Positions 1-6,283 of a stretch of DNA of 9,904 bases are shown here, one piece after another. The first letter of the stretch is position 1. Every line of letters begins with the position of its first letter. Location of the stretch: contig JAHFBD010000068.1 of assembly GCA_023250175.1 (NCBI GenBank), positions 1 to 9,904 on the forward strand. The letters are read 5' to 3'. The notes under the pieces are model-generated. The model ran no database searches. It worked only from the letters and a program-made list of their open reading frames with translations, and was not told the origin of the DNA. Source of the DNA: Candidatus Melainabacteria bacterium. Lineage in GTDB: Bacteria > Cyanobacteriota > Vampirovibrionia > 2-02-FULL-35-15. The position numbers and the translations under genes were made by a program.

Positions 1-120
1 GGTCCACCTTGTGTTGGTCCACCAAATCCACCAGTTCCACCTGCTCCGGGTCCACCTTGTGTTGGTCCACCAAATCCACCAGTTCCACCTGCTCCGGGTC
101 CACCTTGTGTTGGTCCACCA
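1..120. repeat. 48-bp tandem repeat, 2.5 copies visible
   Basis: Positions 1-48 and 49-96 are identical base for base, and 97-120 repeats the first 24 bases of the unit. The period is a multiple of three, so the repeat keeps the reading frame and encodes a 16-residue Gly-rich unit. Complete identity at synonymous positions points to recent expansion or ongoing homogenisation. The array continues beyond the left edge of the window, so its copy number is unknown. Confidence 0.95.
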
Positions 121-203
121 GGTGGCATTTGAGCAGTAGCTAATAAAGGAAAATTATAAGTAAGAAATGCAATTAAGCATATAAATATTTTTTGTTTTTT
201 CAT
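1..203 (-). CDS. Secreted Gly/Pro-rich tandem-repeat protein (3' end outside window)
   Basis: Read on the minus strand from ATG at 203, the product opens with a lysine-containing n-region and a hydrophobic core (IFICLIAFL), then LLATAQ, a Sec signal peptide with likely cleavage after ATA. The mature part starts QMPP and then runs into a 16-residue unit, GGPTQGGPGAGGTGGF, seen twice in full and once in part before the window ends. About 67 codons are visible and no stop is reached. An in-frame ATG six codons upstream (221) would add MKRNNT; neither start has a good Shine-Dalgarno site, and I chose 203 because it gives an ordinary short n-region. No domain is recognisable. Gly/Pro/Gln-rich repeats of this kind suggest a disordered extracellular or surface protein, but that is inference. 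The real function and full length are unknown. Confidence 0.75.
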   Translation of the reverse strand, partial: MKKQKIFICLIAFLTYNFPLLATAQMPPGGPTQGGPGAGGTGGFGGPTQGGPGAGGTGGFGGPTQGG

Positions 204-346
204 GGTGTTGTTTCTTTTCATTATTAATTAACATAAAACTTTGGCCTAACTTAAAACAAAAAATTTATATTTTTGTCTCTTGGCTAGTTTTTAGTAGCAA
301 ATCAAAATTTATCCTTTTTGATATCGCTATCCCCAATATTCCCATA

Positions 347-368
347 ATTGATTAATTAACTAATCAAT
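347..368. promoter_or_regulatory. AT-rich palindrome, operator-like
   Basis: ATTGATTA (347-354) and TAATCAAT (361-368) are perfect 8-bp inverted arms around a 6-base centre that is itself almost symmetric. It lies about 145 bp upstream of the leftward repeat-protein start. It could be a regulator-binding site or a weak hairpin. Palindromes of A and T arise easily in AT-rich DNA, so confidence is low. Confidence 0.3.
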
Positions 369-438
369 ATTTAAAATATCTGTAACTTAAAAATAAAATT
401 ATTTTAATATATTCATTGGGTTAGAACTAAGGAATCTC

Positions 439-562
439 ATTTCTACCTACCGCTCGTTTCGCACTAATGCTCAACTCGCTCTTCCTTAACATGGCACTTT
501 TTGGTGAATAAATCACACAAAAAGCTTATTGGTGATCTTATACATTATAGCTAGGCAGTAAC
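439..562. mobile_element. Miniature inverted-repeat element (MITE-like), copy 1
   Basis: This 124-bp non-coding block matches 7702-7823 along its whole length, with most differences in two short internal stretches. It is bounded by an imperfect 8-bp direct repeat, GGAATCTC (431-438) and GAAATCTC (563-570), 7 of 8 matching, as expected for an old target-site duplication. The ends are imperfect inverted repeats: TTTCTACCTA inside the left end and, read inward on the other strand, GTTACTGCCTA at the right. The centre has a hairpin, CTTTTTG and GTGA pairing with TCAC and CAAAAAG with one bulged A. No ORF lies inside, so movement would need a transposase supplied elsewhere. Several IS families make 8-bp duplications, so the parent family is undetermined. 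Confidence 0.75.
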
Positions 563-692
563 GAAATCTCTTTAATTAATGTAAAAATTCTATTTTTATA
601 ATCATACAAATATATGAGTTTAACGTCTGTTTACAATTATCTTAAAAATGTTTATTTTTTCTTTGCAGTGGGCACACTGAATAAGCAAGAAG

Positions 693-721
693 TTAGAAAT
701 AATACTTAGATACTTTATAAT
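693..721 (+). promoter_or_regulatory. Candidate promoter of the CBS gene
   Basis: A perfect -10 box TATAAT (716-721) is preceded at a 17-base spacing by a weak -35 box TTAGAA (693-698). The implied start near 728 gives a leader of about 17 bases before the ATG at 745, with no Shine-Dalgarno site in it. AT-rich DNA yields chance -10 boxes, but position and spacing are good. Confidence 0.5.
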
Positions 722-744
722 CAGAACACATAAATAAAAAAAAT

Positions 745-1284
745 ATGCCAGAAGATTTAGAGGAAGAATTAAACATTATTGAAGAGCGTGAAAAAGAATT
801 TCACCCAAATCTAGAATTTGCTGTATCTATAAATGAGCCAATTGAAAAAATATTATATAGAGAACCTGTATTGGTTACAAAAGATACAAAAATTATAGAA
901 GCAATTAATTTATTTAATGCGAAAGATGTAGGCTGCCTCTTGGTAATAGATAAAGGAACACAAAAATTAATAGGTATATTTACAGAAAGAGATGTAATTA
1001 GAAAACTTATAACAACAGGGCATGACTTAAATGCAGAAACTATAGAAAAATATATGACAAAATCTCCTGACTCTTTATATTTAAATGATCCTCTTGCTTA
1101 TGCTTTAAATCGTATGGCAGCTGGAGGATATCGTCATATTCCATTAGTTGATGAAAATAATATACCTGTTGGCTTCTTATCTGTCAGGGATATTGTGGAT
1201 CATTTAGCAGATTATTATTCTAATGATATTTTAAATCTACCTCCAAGTGCTCACCAAAAACAAAGATCTAAAGAAGGTGCATAA
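745..1284 (+). CDS. Tandem CBS-domain protein
   Basis: A 179-residue soluble protein made almost wholly of a Bateman module. CBS1 spans about residues 32-90, with the GIFTERDVIRK segment at 77-87. CBS2 spans about 97-157, from YMTKSPDSL through RHIPLVDE to GFLSVRDIVDHL (143-154). The T-x-R-D type segments after the last strand of each repeat are the usual contact for adenine-nucleotide ribose and phosphate, so adenosine-ligand sensing is likely. The N-terminal 25 residues are acidic and probably helical, and the C-terminal tail is short and polar. No effector domain is attached, so what it controls is unknown. The start lacks a Shine-Dalgarno site and follows an A-rich tract. A small unknown gene begins 27 bp downstream. 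The domain call is secure; the role is not. Confidence 0.9.
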   Translation: MPEDLEEELNIIEEREKEFHPNLEFAVSINEPIEKILYREPVLVTKDTKIIEAINLFNAKDVGCLLVIDKGTQKLIGIFTERDVIRKLITTGHDLNAETIEKYMTKSPDSLYLNDPLAYALNRMAAGGYRHIPLVDENNIPVGFLSVRDIVDHLADYYSNDILNLPPSAHQKQRSKEGA

Positions 1285-1291
1285 AACACAT

Positions 1292-1313
1292 AATAAGGAA
1301 TCTTATTTGTTTT
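1292..1313 (+). terminator. Weak AT-rich hairpin with T-rich tail after the CBS gene
   Basis: AATAAG (1292-1297) pairs with CTTATT (1302-1307) across a GAAT loop, followed by TGTTTT. It starts 8 bases after the CBS stop. The layout is that of an intrinsic terminator, but the stem has a single G-C pair. The hairpin also contains the AGGAA that would serve as ribosome site for the next gene, so it could instead act on translation. A closely similar hairpin follows putA (6134-6154). Confidence 0.4.
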
Positions 1314-1695
1314 GTCTTCGTCAGATTTTAGTATTATGGCTATTTCAAATAGTGCAGAAATTTTAAACATTGAACAAAAGCCGTTACCACATGATGTACT
1401 TAAGGGGCTTTTACATATTCATCAAAAATTAAAACATATTGCAAAATTTGAATCAGAAAGAAAACTAAAAGCTGAGCATAAACTTGCAAAACTAGACTCT
1501 AATGAAATTAAATTACTAAAAGACTGGGAATCAAAGTCTGGCTATGTATTAGTTGCTTATAAACCTCAAGATAAAAATTTCACTAAAAAACAATTTATCT
1601 TAGAACAAGTCGATAAATTACTTGAGGAATTTTTAAACTTAAATCAACTTTCTGCAACTTCTAACAAAGATGACTTTAGTGCATTTTTTGAATAA
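1312..1695 (+). CDS. Small hypothetical protein, highly charged, helical
   Basis: The product has 127 residues and resembles no family I recognise. It has no signal peptide, membrane segment or cysteine. Residues about 25-72 are a Lys/Glu-rich stretch (HQKLKHIAKFESERKLK and onward) likely to be helical, followed by a short strand-like segment SGYVLVAYKPQD (75-87) and another helix (about 92-113). The TTG start at 1312 is uncertain: AGGAA at 1296-1300 is 11 bases upstream and inside a hairpin. An in-frame ATG at 1336 would shorten the product by eight residues but has no ribosome site. It lies 27 bp after the CBS gene and may be cotranscribed with it. Its last 20 bp overlap the 3' end of the opposing reductase gene. 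Coding is supported by the long open frame; function is unknown. Confidence 0.7.
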   Translation: MSSSDFSIMAISNSAEILNIEQKPLPHDVLKGLLHIHQKLKHIAKFESERKLKAEHKLAKLDSNEIKLLKDWESKSGYVLVAYKPQDKNFTKKQFILEQVDKLLEEFLNLNQLSATSNKDDFSAFFE

Positions 1696-2659
1696 TTAAA
1701 TCGTTTAGCTTCTCAATAACTTCTTTTGACACCAATTTTTCTTTATCAAAATCTTTATCAAAAATTAAACAATTTTCTTCTGCTTGTTTGGTATTACGAA
1801 TCCCTGGAATAGTTACTGAGACTGCATTATGAGAAAGTACAAAATGCAAAGCTGCAGACACTAATTTTTCTCTTTCATTTGTACTAACAATATTTTTAAA
1901 CTCTTCAACTTTTTTAAGAATATTATTTAGACCATCACCAGTGTATTTGCCTTTTCGAAAATCATTATCTGGAAATATCGTAGCTTTCGTAAACTTCCCA
2001 CTTAATGCCCCATAAGCAAGAGGCACTCGTGCAATTATCCCAATATTATATTTTATAGCTTTTGGAAACAAATTTTTTCTTGGGGTTTGAGAAAGAACAT
2101 TGTATACGACCTGAATAGTATCTATTCTTCCTGTCTCAATTAACCCAAGAGCTTCATCTTCCATATTGTCATGGACAGATACTCCTATAAAATTAACTTT
2201 CCCTTCTTTTTTCAAATTCACTAAAGTCTCATACCACTCTGTATCATTTGTCCAATTTTCTCTCCATGAGTGTAATTGAATTAAATCAATACAATCTATT
2301 TGTAAATTTTTCAGACTTTGCTCAACATAGCTAATAATAGTTTCTTTTGGGAATGCATCTTTAGCATGTGATGTAGGAGAGGGTGGCCACATAAGTGGAG
2401 GTATTTTTGTAGCAATATAAATTCTTTCATTGTTGTCTTTTCTCTCTTTTAAAACTTTCCCAATTATTTTTTCACTATGCCCATTTCCATAAGCAGCAGC
2501 CGTATCAATAAAATTCACCCCTAAATCAAGCGCTTTATGTAGAGCACTAATCGAATCATTGTCATCTTGAGGTCCCCACATATTTCCACCTATAGCCCAT
2601 GCCCCAAAACCAATTGCTGAGATCTTTAAATTAGTTTTTCCTAATATACGGTATTCCAT
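1676..2659 (-). CDS. Aldo/keto reductase
   Basis: The product has 327 residues, the normal length for a single (beta/alpha)8 NAD(P)H-dependent aldo/keto reductase. It starts with EYRILGKTNLKISAIGFGAW, the usual N-terminus of the branch that includes YghZ- and IolS-like enzymes. The catalytic tetrad is visible: Asp52 and Tyr57 in FIDTAAAYGNGHSE, Lys85 in ATKIPP, His130 in IQLHSW. The C-terminal cofactor motif is IPGIRNTKQAEEN (284-296). A Pro-rich insertion follows Lys85 (about 87-103), which could shape the substrate pocket. The ATG at 2659 has a clear AGGA at 2667-2670. The gene diverges from the EVE gene across 44 bp and its 3' end overlaps the small unknown gene by 20 bp. The substrate cannot be told from sequence. 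The family is certain. Confidence 0.95.
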   Translation of the reverse strand: MEYRILGKTNLKISAIGFGAWAIGGNMWGPQDDNDSISALHKALDLGVNFIDTAAAYGNGHSEKIIGKVLKERKDNNERIYIATKIPPLMWPPSPTSHAKDAFPKETIISYVEQSLKNLQIDCIDLIQLHSWRENWTNDTEWYETLVNLKKEGKVNFIGVSVHDNMEDEALGLIETGRIDTIQVVYNVLSQTPRKNLFPKAIKYNIGIIARVPLAYGALSGKFTKATIFPDNDFRKGKYTGDGLNNILKKVEEFKNIVSTNEREKLVSAALHFVLSHNAVSVTIPGIRNTKQAEENCLIFDKDFDKEKLVSKEVIEKLNDLIIQKMH

Positions 2660-2681
2660 TTTTTAGTCCTTTCTTAAAAAG

Positions 2682-2689
2682 AGTATACT
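2682..2689. promoter_or_regulatory. Palindromic -10 element in a 44-bp divergent promoter
   Basis: AGTATACT is a perfect palindrome, so TATACT reads as a -10 box on both strands (2684-2689 rightward, 2682-2687 leftward). It sits in the 44 bp between the reductase ATG (2659) and the EVE ATG (2704). The leftward transcript would start about 16 bases before its ATG with a good Shine-Dalgarno site. The rightward one would be nearly leaderless. No strong -35 box is seen on either side. Confidence 0.4.
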
Positions 2690-2703
2690 AGTTATTATCC
2701 CAT

Positions 2704-3111
2704 ATGCACTACTGGCTTGTAAAAACTGAACCTGAAGAATATAGCTTTGATGATTTAGTAAAAGATGGTTTTGTTGTTTGGGATGGGATTAGAAATTACC
2801 AAGCAAGAAATAATTTAAAAGAAATGAAAAAAGGAGATCTTGTTCTTATCTATCACACAGGAAAAACAAAAGAAATTGTTGGTATTGCTCAAGTCATAAA
2901 AGAACATTACCCAGATCCAAAAGATAAAACAAATTCATGGGTAGTTATAGAACTTGCTCCTTTAAAAAAGCTAAAAAAAACGATTACACTTGATGAGATA
3001 AAAAAAGAACAATCACTAGCAAAGTTACCATTGTTAAAGCAAAGCAGATTATCTGTTATGTCTATCAGAAAAGAGGAATACCAGTGGATAACGAAAAGAT
3101 GCGAAGAGTGA
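2704..3111 (+). CDS. EVE domain-containing protein
   Basis: This 135-residue protein is a single EVE domain (formerly DUF55), related to the PUA and YTH folds. Family hallmarks are present in order: YWLVKTEPEEYSFDDL (3-18), VWDGIRNYQARNNLKEMKKGD (25-45), the IYHTG segment (49-53), and SRLSVMSI (114-121). In this family the aromatic cage formed around such motifs is thought to bind modified nucleobases, as for the eukaryotic relative THYN1; bacterial roles are poorly defined. There is no Shine-Dalgarno site, and a near-leaderless transcript is possible. Only 14 bp separate its stop from putA, so the two are probably cotranscribed. The link to proline catabolism is likely one of transcription rather than mechanism. 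Confidence 0.92.
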   Translation: MHYWLVKTEPEEYSFDDLVKDGFVVWDGIRNYQARNNLKEMKKGDLVLIYHTGKTKEIVGIAQVIKEHYPDPKDKTNSWVVIELAPLKKLKKTITLDEIKKEQSLAKLPLLKQSRLSVMSIRKEEYQWITKRCEE

Positions 3112-3125
3112 TATCATATTAAATT

Positions 3126-6100
3126 ATGTCTCAAACATTAACAAAAAATCCTATGGGTATTTCACTTGAACTTTTAGAAAAAAGAACACAGGAAATTGGT
3201 AGAGAAATCTTTAGTCGGGTAAAGTCATCTAAAACTTCATTTTTTGACCGCTCTTTCTGGAGCACTAAACTAATGGACATTGCAATGAAAGATGAAAAGT
3301 TAAAAATTGAGCTTTTTCGTTTTGTAGATGTATTGCCTACATTAAAAACAGATGAGCAAATCTCCACCCATATTCAGGAATATTTTGGAAATTTTAAAGG
3401 AGAACATGCTGAGCTTTTGAAAATGGCTACACAAGTATCTTCTGGTAGCTTTATAGGAAAGATGGCAGCAGCACTTGCTGTTCGTACTGGTGTAACCCAA
3501 ATGGCTAAGACTTTTATAGCAGGTGAAAATGTAAAAGAAGTTTTTCAAAAAGTAAATGAACTTAGAAAGAAAAACATGACTTTTACCATTGATATTTTAG
3601 GTGAAGCAGTTTTAAGTGAAAAAGAAGCAAACCATTACCAAGAGCTATACATGGGACTTGTTTCTGGATTATCTAAAGAAGCCAACAAATGGGATGTATC
3701 TCCACTACTTGATAAAGCTCCATATGGTCCCCTCCCAAAAGTAAACGTTTCTGTAAAACTTTCATCCTTATATTCTCAGGGCGATTGCATGAACTTTATA
3801 GACTCTGTTTTTCACTTAAAAGAAAAACTAAGACCTATTTTGCAATTAGCCAGGAAGGAAAATGTTTTCATTTACCTTGATATGGAAGATTATCATTTTA
3901 AGGATTTGACAATTACTGTATTTAAAGAAATTTTGGAAGAAAAAGAATTTATTGACTGGAAATATGTTGGTCTTGTAATGCAAGCATATTTAAAAGACAG
4001 CGAATCTGATTTAATGAGTTTAATTGACTGGACAAAAAAACGTGGAGTCCCTATCACTGTAAGACTTGTAAAAGGTGCATACTGGGATTATGAATCTATA
4101 ATGGCTAGACAAAGACAATGGCATTGTCCTGTATATGAAAAGAAATTTGAAACCGATGCAAACTATGAACGACTAAGTAAACTATTAATTGAAAACTATC
4201 CACATATTTACTCAGCAATTGCTAGTCACAATATACGTTCTATTGCTTATGCTAAAGCATGTGCAGAGTTAATGTCCCTACCACAAGGTGCTGTAGAATA
4301 TCAATTTTTATTTGGAATGGCTGATCCGATAAAAGAAGCAATGGTTAGTATGGGTGAAAGAGCTAGGATTTATACTCCTTATGGAGACCTTCTTCCAGGA
4401 ATGGCATATTTAGTTAGAAGGCTACTAGAAAACACTGCTAATGAATCATTCTTAAAACAAGGGTTTGCAGATGGGGTAAATGAAGAACAGTTATTAAAAT
4501 CTCCTCATGATATTATTTCTTCACAGCCAGACACACAATACTACTCAATGCTAAATGCAAAGTGTTCAAAACTCTTTATTAATGAACCTGATACAGATTT
4601 TACAATTCCTCAGAATAGAAAATTAATGGAAGAAGCTATAAATGATTTCAAAAAAGATTTAAATAAAAGGTATCCCTTAGTTATTAATGGAAAAAAGATA
4701 GAAACAAGTGATTGGGCAGATTCTATAAATCCATCTAATTCAAATGAAGTCGTTGGAGAATTTGCACTTGCTACGACGAAGAACGCTGACGATGCAATAT
4801 TAGCTAGTAAAAACGCTTTTAAAAGCTGGTCAGAAACATCGATAGAAAAAAGGCAAGAAATTTTATTTAAAGCTGCTGAAATAATGCGTAAGAAAAGGTT
4901 TGAATTAGCAAGTGTTATTGTTTTTGAAGAAGGTAAACCCTGGAAAGAAGCCGATGGCGATGTCAGCGAAGCAATTGACTTTTTGAATTACTATGCATTT
5001 GAAGCTCACAAATTATTTACTCCAGAAAAACTAATAAGTCCAAGTGGAGAAGAAAATTATTCTTTTTATCAGCCAAAAGGCATAGCAGCAATAATATCAC
5101 CATGGAATTTTCCGCTTGCAATTTTAACAGGTATGAGTTCTGCTGCAATAATTACGGGGAATACAGTAATCTTAAAACCTGCTAAACAAGCCAGCGTAAT
5201 TGCTGCAAAATATATGGAGGTTTTAGAAGAAGCCGGATTACCAGCAGGTGTTTGTAATTATTTACCGGGAGATGGCAGAACAATTGGAAATTATTTAGTT
5301 TCTCATAAAGAGATTAATTTAATTGCTTTTACTGGTTCTATGGAAGTTGGGCTTTCTATAAACAAACAAGCTTCTGAAGTTCCTACTGAACAAGATTTTG
5401 TTAAAAAAGTAATTTGTGAAATGGGTGGGAAAAATGCCATTATCGTTGATGGTGATGCTGACCTGGATGAAGCAGTTAAAGGAGTTATTTACAGTGCTTT
5501 TGGCTATGCTGGGCAAAAATGTTCAGCAGCCTCTAGAGTTATTGTTGTTAAAGAAGTTTATGAGCATTTTATAGAAAGATTACAAGAATCAGCAAAAAGT
5601 ATAAAAATAGGACCTGCTATTGATCCTGGTTCTTATCTTGGACCTGTTATTGATAAAAGTGCATATGAAAACACTAAAAAATATATTGAGGTTGGAAAAC
5701 AAGAAGGGAAAATGATTGCTGGTGATGAAGCTGTTCCCAGTGAAGGATATTTTATAAGACCTACTATATTTATTGATGTAAAACCAAATGCAAGAATTGC
5801 ACAAGAAGAAATATTTGCACCTGTTTTAGCAGTAATTAAAGCCTCTGACTTTGACAATGCCATTGAAATTGCAAATGGTGTTAAGTTTGCTTTAACTGGT
5901 GGAGTTTTTTCTCGGAGCCCGGCAAATATTCAAAAAGCAAAAGAAAAATTTAAAACAGGAAATTTATATGTGAACCGTGGTTCTACTGGTGCTAAAGTAG
6001 GCAGGCAGCCATTTGGTGGTTTTAAAATGTCTGGAATAGGAGCAAAAGCAGGTGGAAAAGATTACCTGCTTCAGTTTGTAGAACCAAGAGTAATTACTGA

Positions 6101-6134
6101 AAATACTATGAGAAGAGGATTTGCTCCAGAGTAA
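3126..6134 (+). CDS. putA: Bifunctional proline dehydrogenase / glutamate-semialdehyde dehydrogenase
   Basis: The product has 1002 residues, the size of minimal PutA proteins. Residues about 100-470 form the FAD proline dehydrogenase barrel: NVSVKLSSLY with Lys211, YLDMEDYHFKD (250-260), VRLVKGAYWDYE (312-323), ASHN (366-369), and YLVRRLLEN (428-436) with the Arg pair that binds the proline carboxylate. Residues about 510-990 are the NAD-dependent dehydrogenase: PWNFP (659-663), FTGS (735-738), Glu765 in CEMGGKN and catalytic Cys799 in GQKCSAASR. Together they take proline through pyrroline-5-carboxylate to glutamate, feeding electrons to quinone and NAD. There is no N-terminal ribbon-helix-helix domain, so it is not a DNA-binding autorepressor, and no extra C-terminal domain. 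The second domain looks closer to RocA-type dehydrogenases than to the E. coli PutA one. It has no obvious Shine-Dalgarno site. Probably the second gene of an operon with the EVE gene. Confidence 0.96.
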   Translation: MSQTLTKNPMGISLELLEKRTQEIGREIFSRVKSSKTSFFDRSFWSTKLMDIAMKDEKLKIELFRFVDVLPTLKTDEQISTHIQEYFGNFKGEHAELLKMATQVSSGSFIGKMAAALAVRTGVTQMAKTFIAGENVKEVFQKVNELRKKNMTFTIDILGEAVLSEKEANHYQELYMGLVSGLSKEANKWDVSPLLDKAPYGPLPKVNVSVKLSSLYSQGDCMNFIDSVFHLKEKLRPILQLARKENVFIYLDMEDYHFKDLTITVFKEILEEKEFIDWKYVGLVMQAYLKDSESDLMSLIDWTKKRGVPITVRLVKGAYWDYESIMARQRQWHCPVYEKKFETDANYERLSKLLIENYPHIYSAIASHNIRSIAYAKACAELMSLPQGAVEYQFLFGMADPIKEAMVSMGERARIYTPYGDLLPGMAYLVRRLLENTANESFLKQGFADGVNEEQLLKSPHDIISSQPDTQYYSMLNAKCSKLFINEPDTDFTIPQNRKLMEEAINDFKKDLNKRYPLVINGKKIETSDWADSINPSNSNEVVGEFALATTKNADDAILASKNAFKSWSETSIEKRQEILFKAAEIMRKKRFELASVIVFEEGKPWKEADGDVSEAIDFLNYYAFEAHKLFTPEKLISPSGEENYSFYQPKGIAAIISPWNFPLAILTGMSSAAIITGNTVILKPAKQASVIAAKYMEVLEEAGLPAGVCNYLPGDGRTIGNYLVSHKEINLIAFTGSMEVGLSINKQASEVPTEQDFVKKVICEMGGKNAIIVDGDADLDEAVKGVIYSAFGYAGQKCSAASRVIVVKEVYEHFIERLQESAKSIKIGPAIDPGSYLGPVIDKSAYENTKKYIEVGKQEGKMIAGDEAVPSEGYFIRPTIFIDVKPNARIAQEEIFAPVLAVIKASDFDNAIEIANGVKFALTGGVFSRSPANIQKAKEKFKTGNLYVNRGSTGAKVGRQPFGGFKMSGIGAKAGGKDYLLQFVEPRVITENTMRRGFAPE

Positions 6135-6154
6135 ATAAGGTAATCTTATTTTTT
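6134..6154 (+). terminator. Hairpin plus T tract after putA
   Basis: AATAAG (6134-6139) pairs with CTTATT (6145-6150) around a GTAAT loop and runs directly into TTTT. It begins at the last base of the putA stop codon. The stem is AT-rich and weak, but the layout suits an intrinsic terminator, possibly helped by the larger palindrome that follows at once. Confidence 0.45.
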
Positions 6155-6155
6155 A

Positions 6156-6244
6156 CGTCATTGCGAGGAGTGAAATGACAAAGCAATCTCATAAACGTTA
6201 GAAGATTGCCACGTTGATTCTTTCAGAATCTCCTCGCAATGACG
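6156..6244. repeat. Palindromic intergenic repeat element (CGTCATTGCGAGGAG type)
   Basis: The ends are perfect 15-bp inverted repeats: CGTCATTGCGAGGAG (6156-6170) and its complement (6230-6244). Inside, GCAATCT (6183-6189) pairs with AGATTGC (6203-6209), and the right half holds its own small hairpin, GATTCT-TTC-AGAATC (6216-6230). The element is more GC-rich than its surroundings. Palindromes beginning CGTCATTGCGAG are a widespread dispersed repeat in many bacteria, so more genomic copies are expected. TTTA flanks both ends (6152-6155 and 6245-6248) and could be a duplicated target or chance. It sits between two converging genes, where the structure could stop transcription from both sides. 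Confidence 0.8.
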
Positions 6245-6283
6245 TTTATTGTTAGATTAAATTTCCTAAGTGGTATAAGAGAG

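Larger units (their letters stand above)
204..744. other. Divergent intergenic region, left
   Basis: About 540 bp without a gene lies between the leftward repeat-protein gene and the rightward CBS gene. It is very AT-rich. It contains an AT-rich palindrome (347-368), a 124-bp miniature mobile element (439-562) with its duplicated target, and a likely promoter for the CBS gene (693-721). I see no RNA gene and no convincing small ORF in the rest. Confidence 0.7.

Noticed and set aside
1..120. CRISPR array
   Set aside because: The repeated unit has no unique spacers, its period is a multiple of three, and it translates to a regular Gly-rich repeat after a signal peptide.
439..562. Conserved small RNA gene or riboswitch instead of a mobile element
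   Set aside because: The central hairpin and internal TATAAT fit an RNA, but 8-bp flanking direct repeats that differ between the two copies are better explained by transposition. A transcript from the element is not excluded.
3131..3548. Minus-strand open frames opposite the start of putA
   Set aside because: They lie wholly inside a well-supported gene in another frame, have no ribosome sites, and encode no recognisable protein.
5319..5863. Three minus-strand open frames opposite the dehydrogenase domain of putA
   Set aside because: The plus strand encodes conserved catalytic motifs throughout; these are chance antisense frames.
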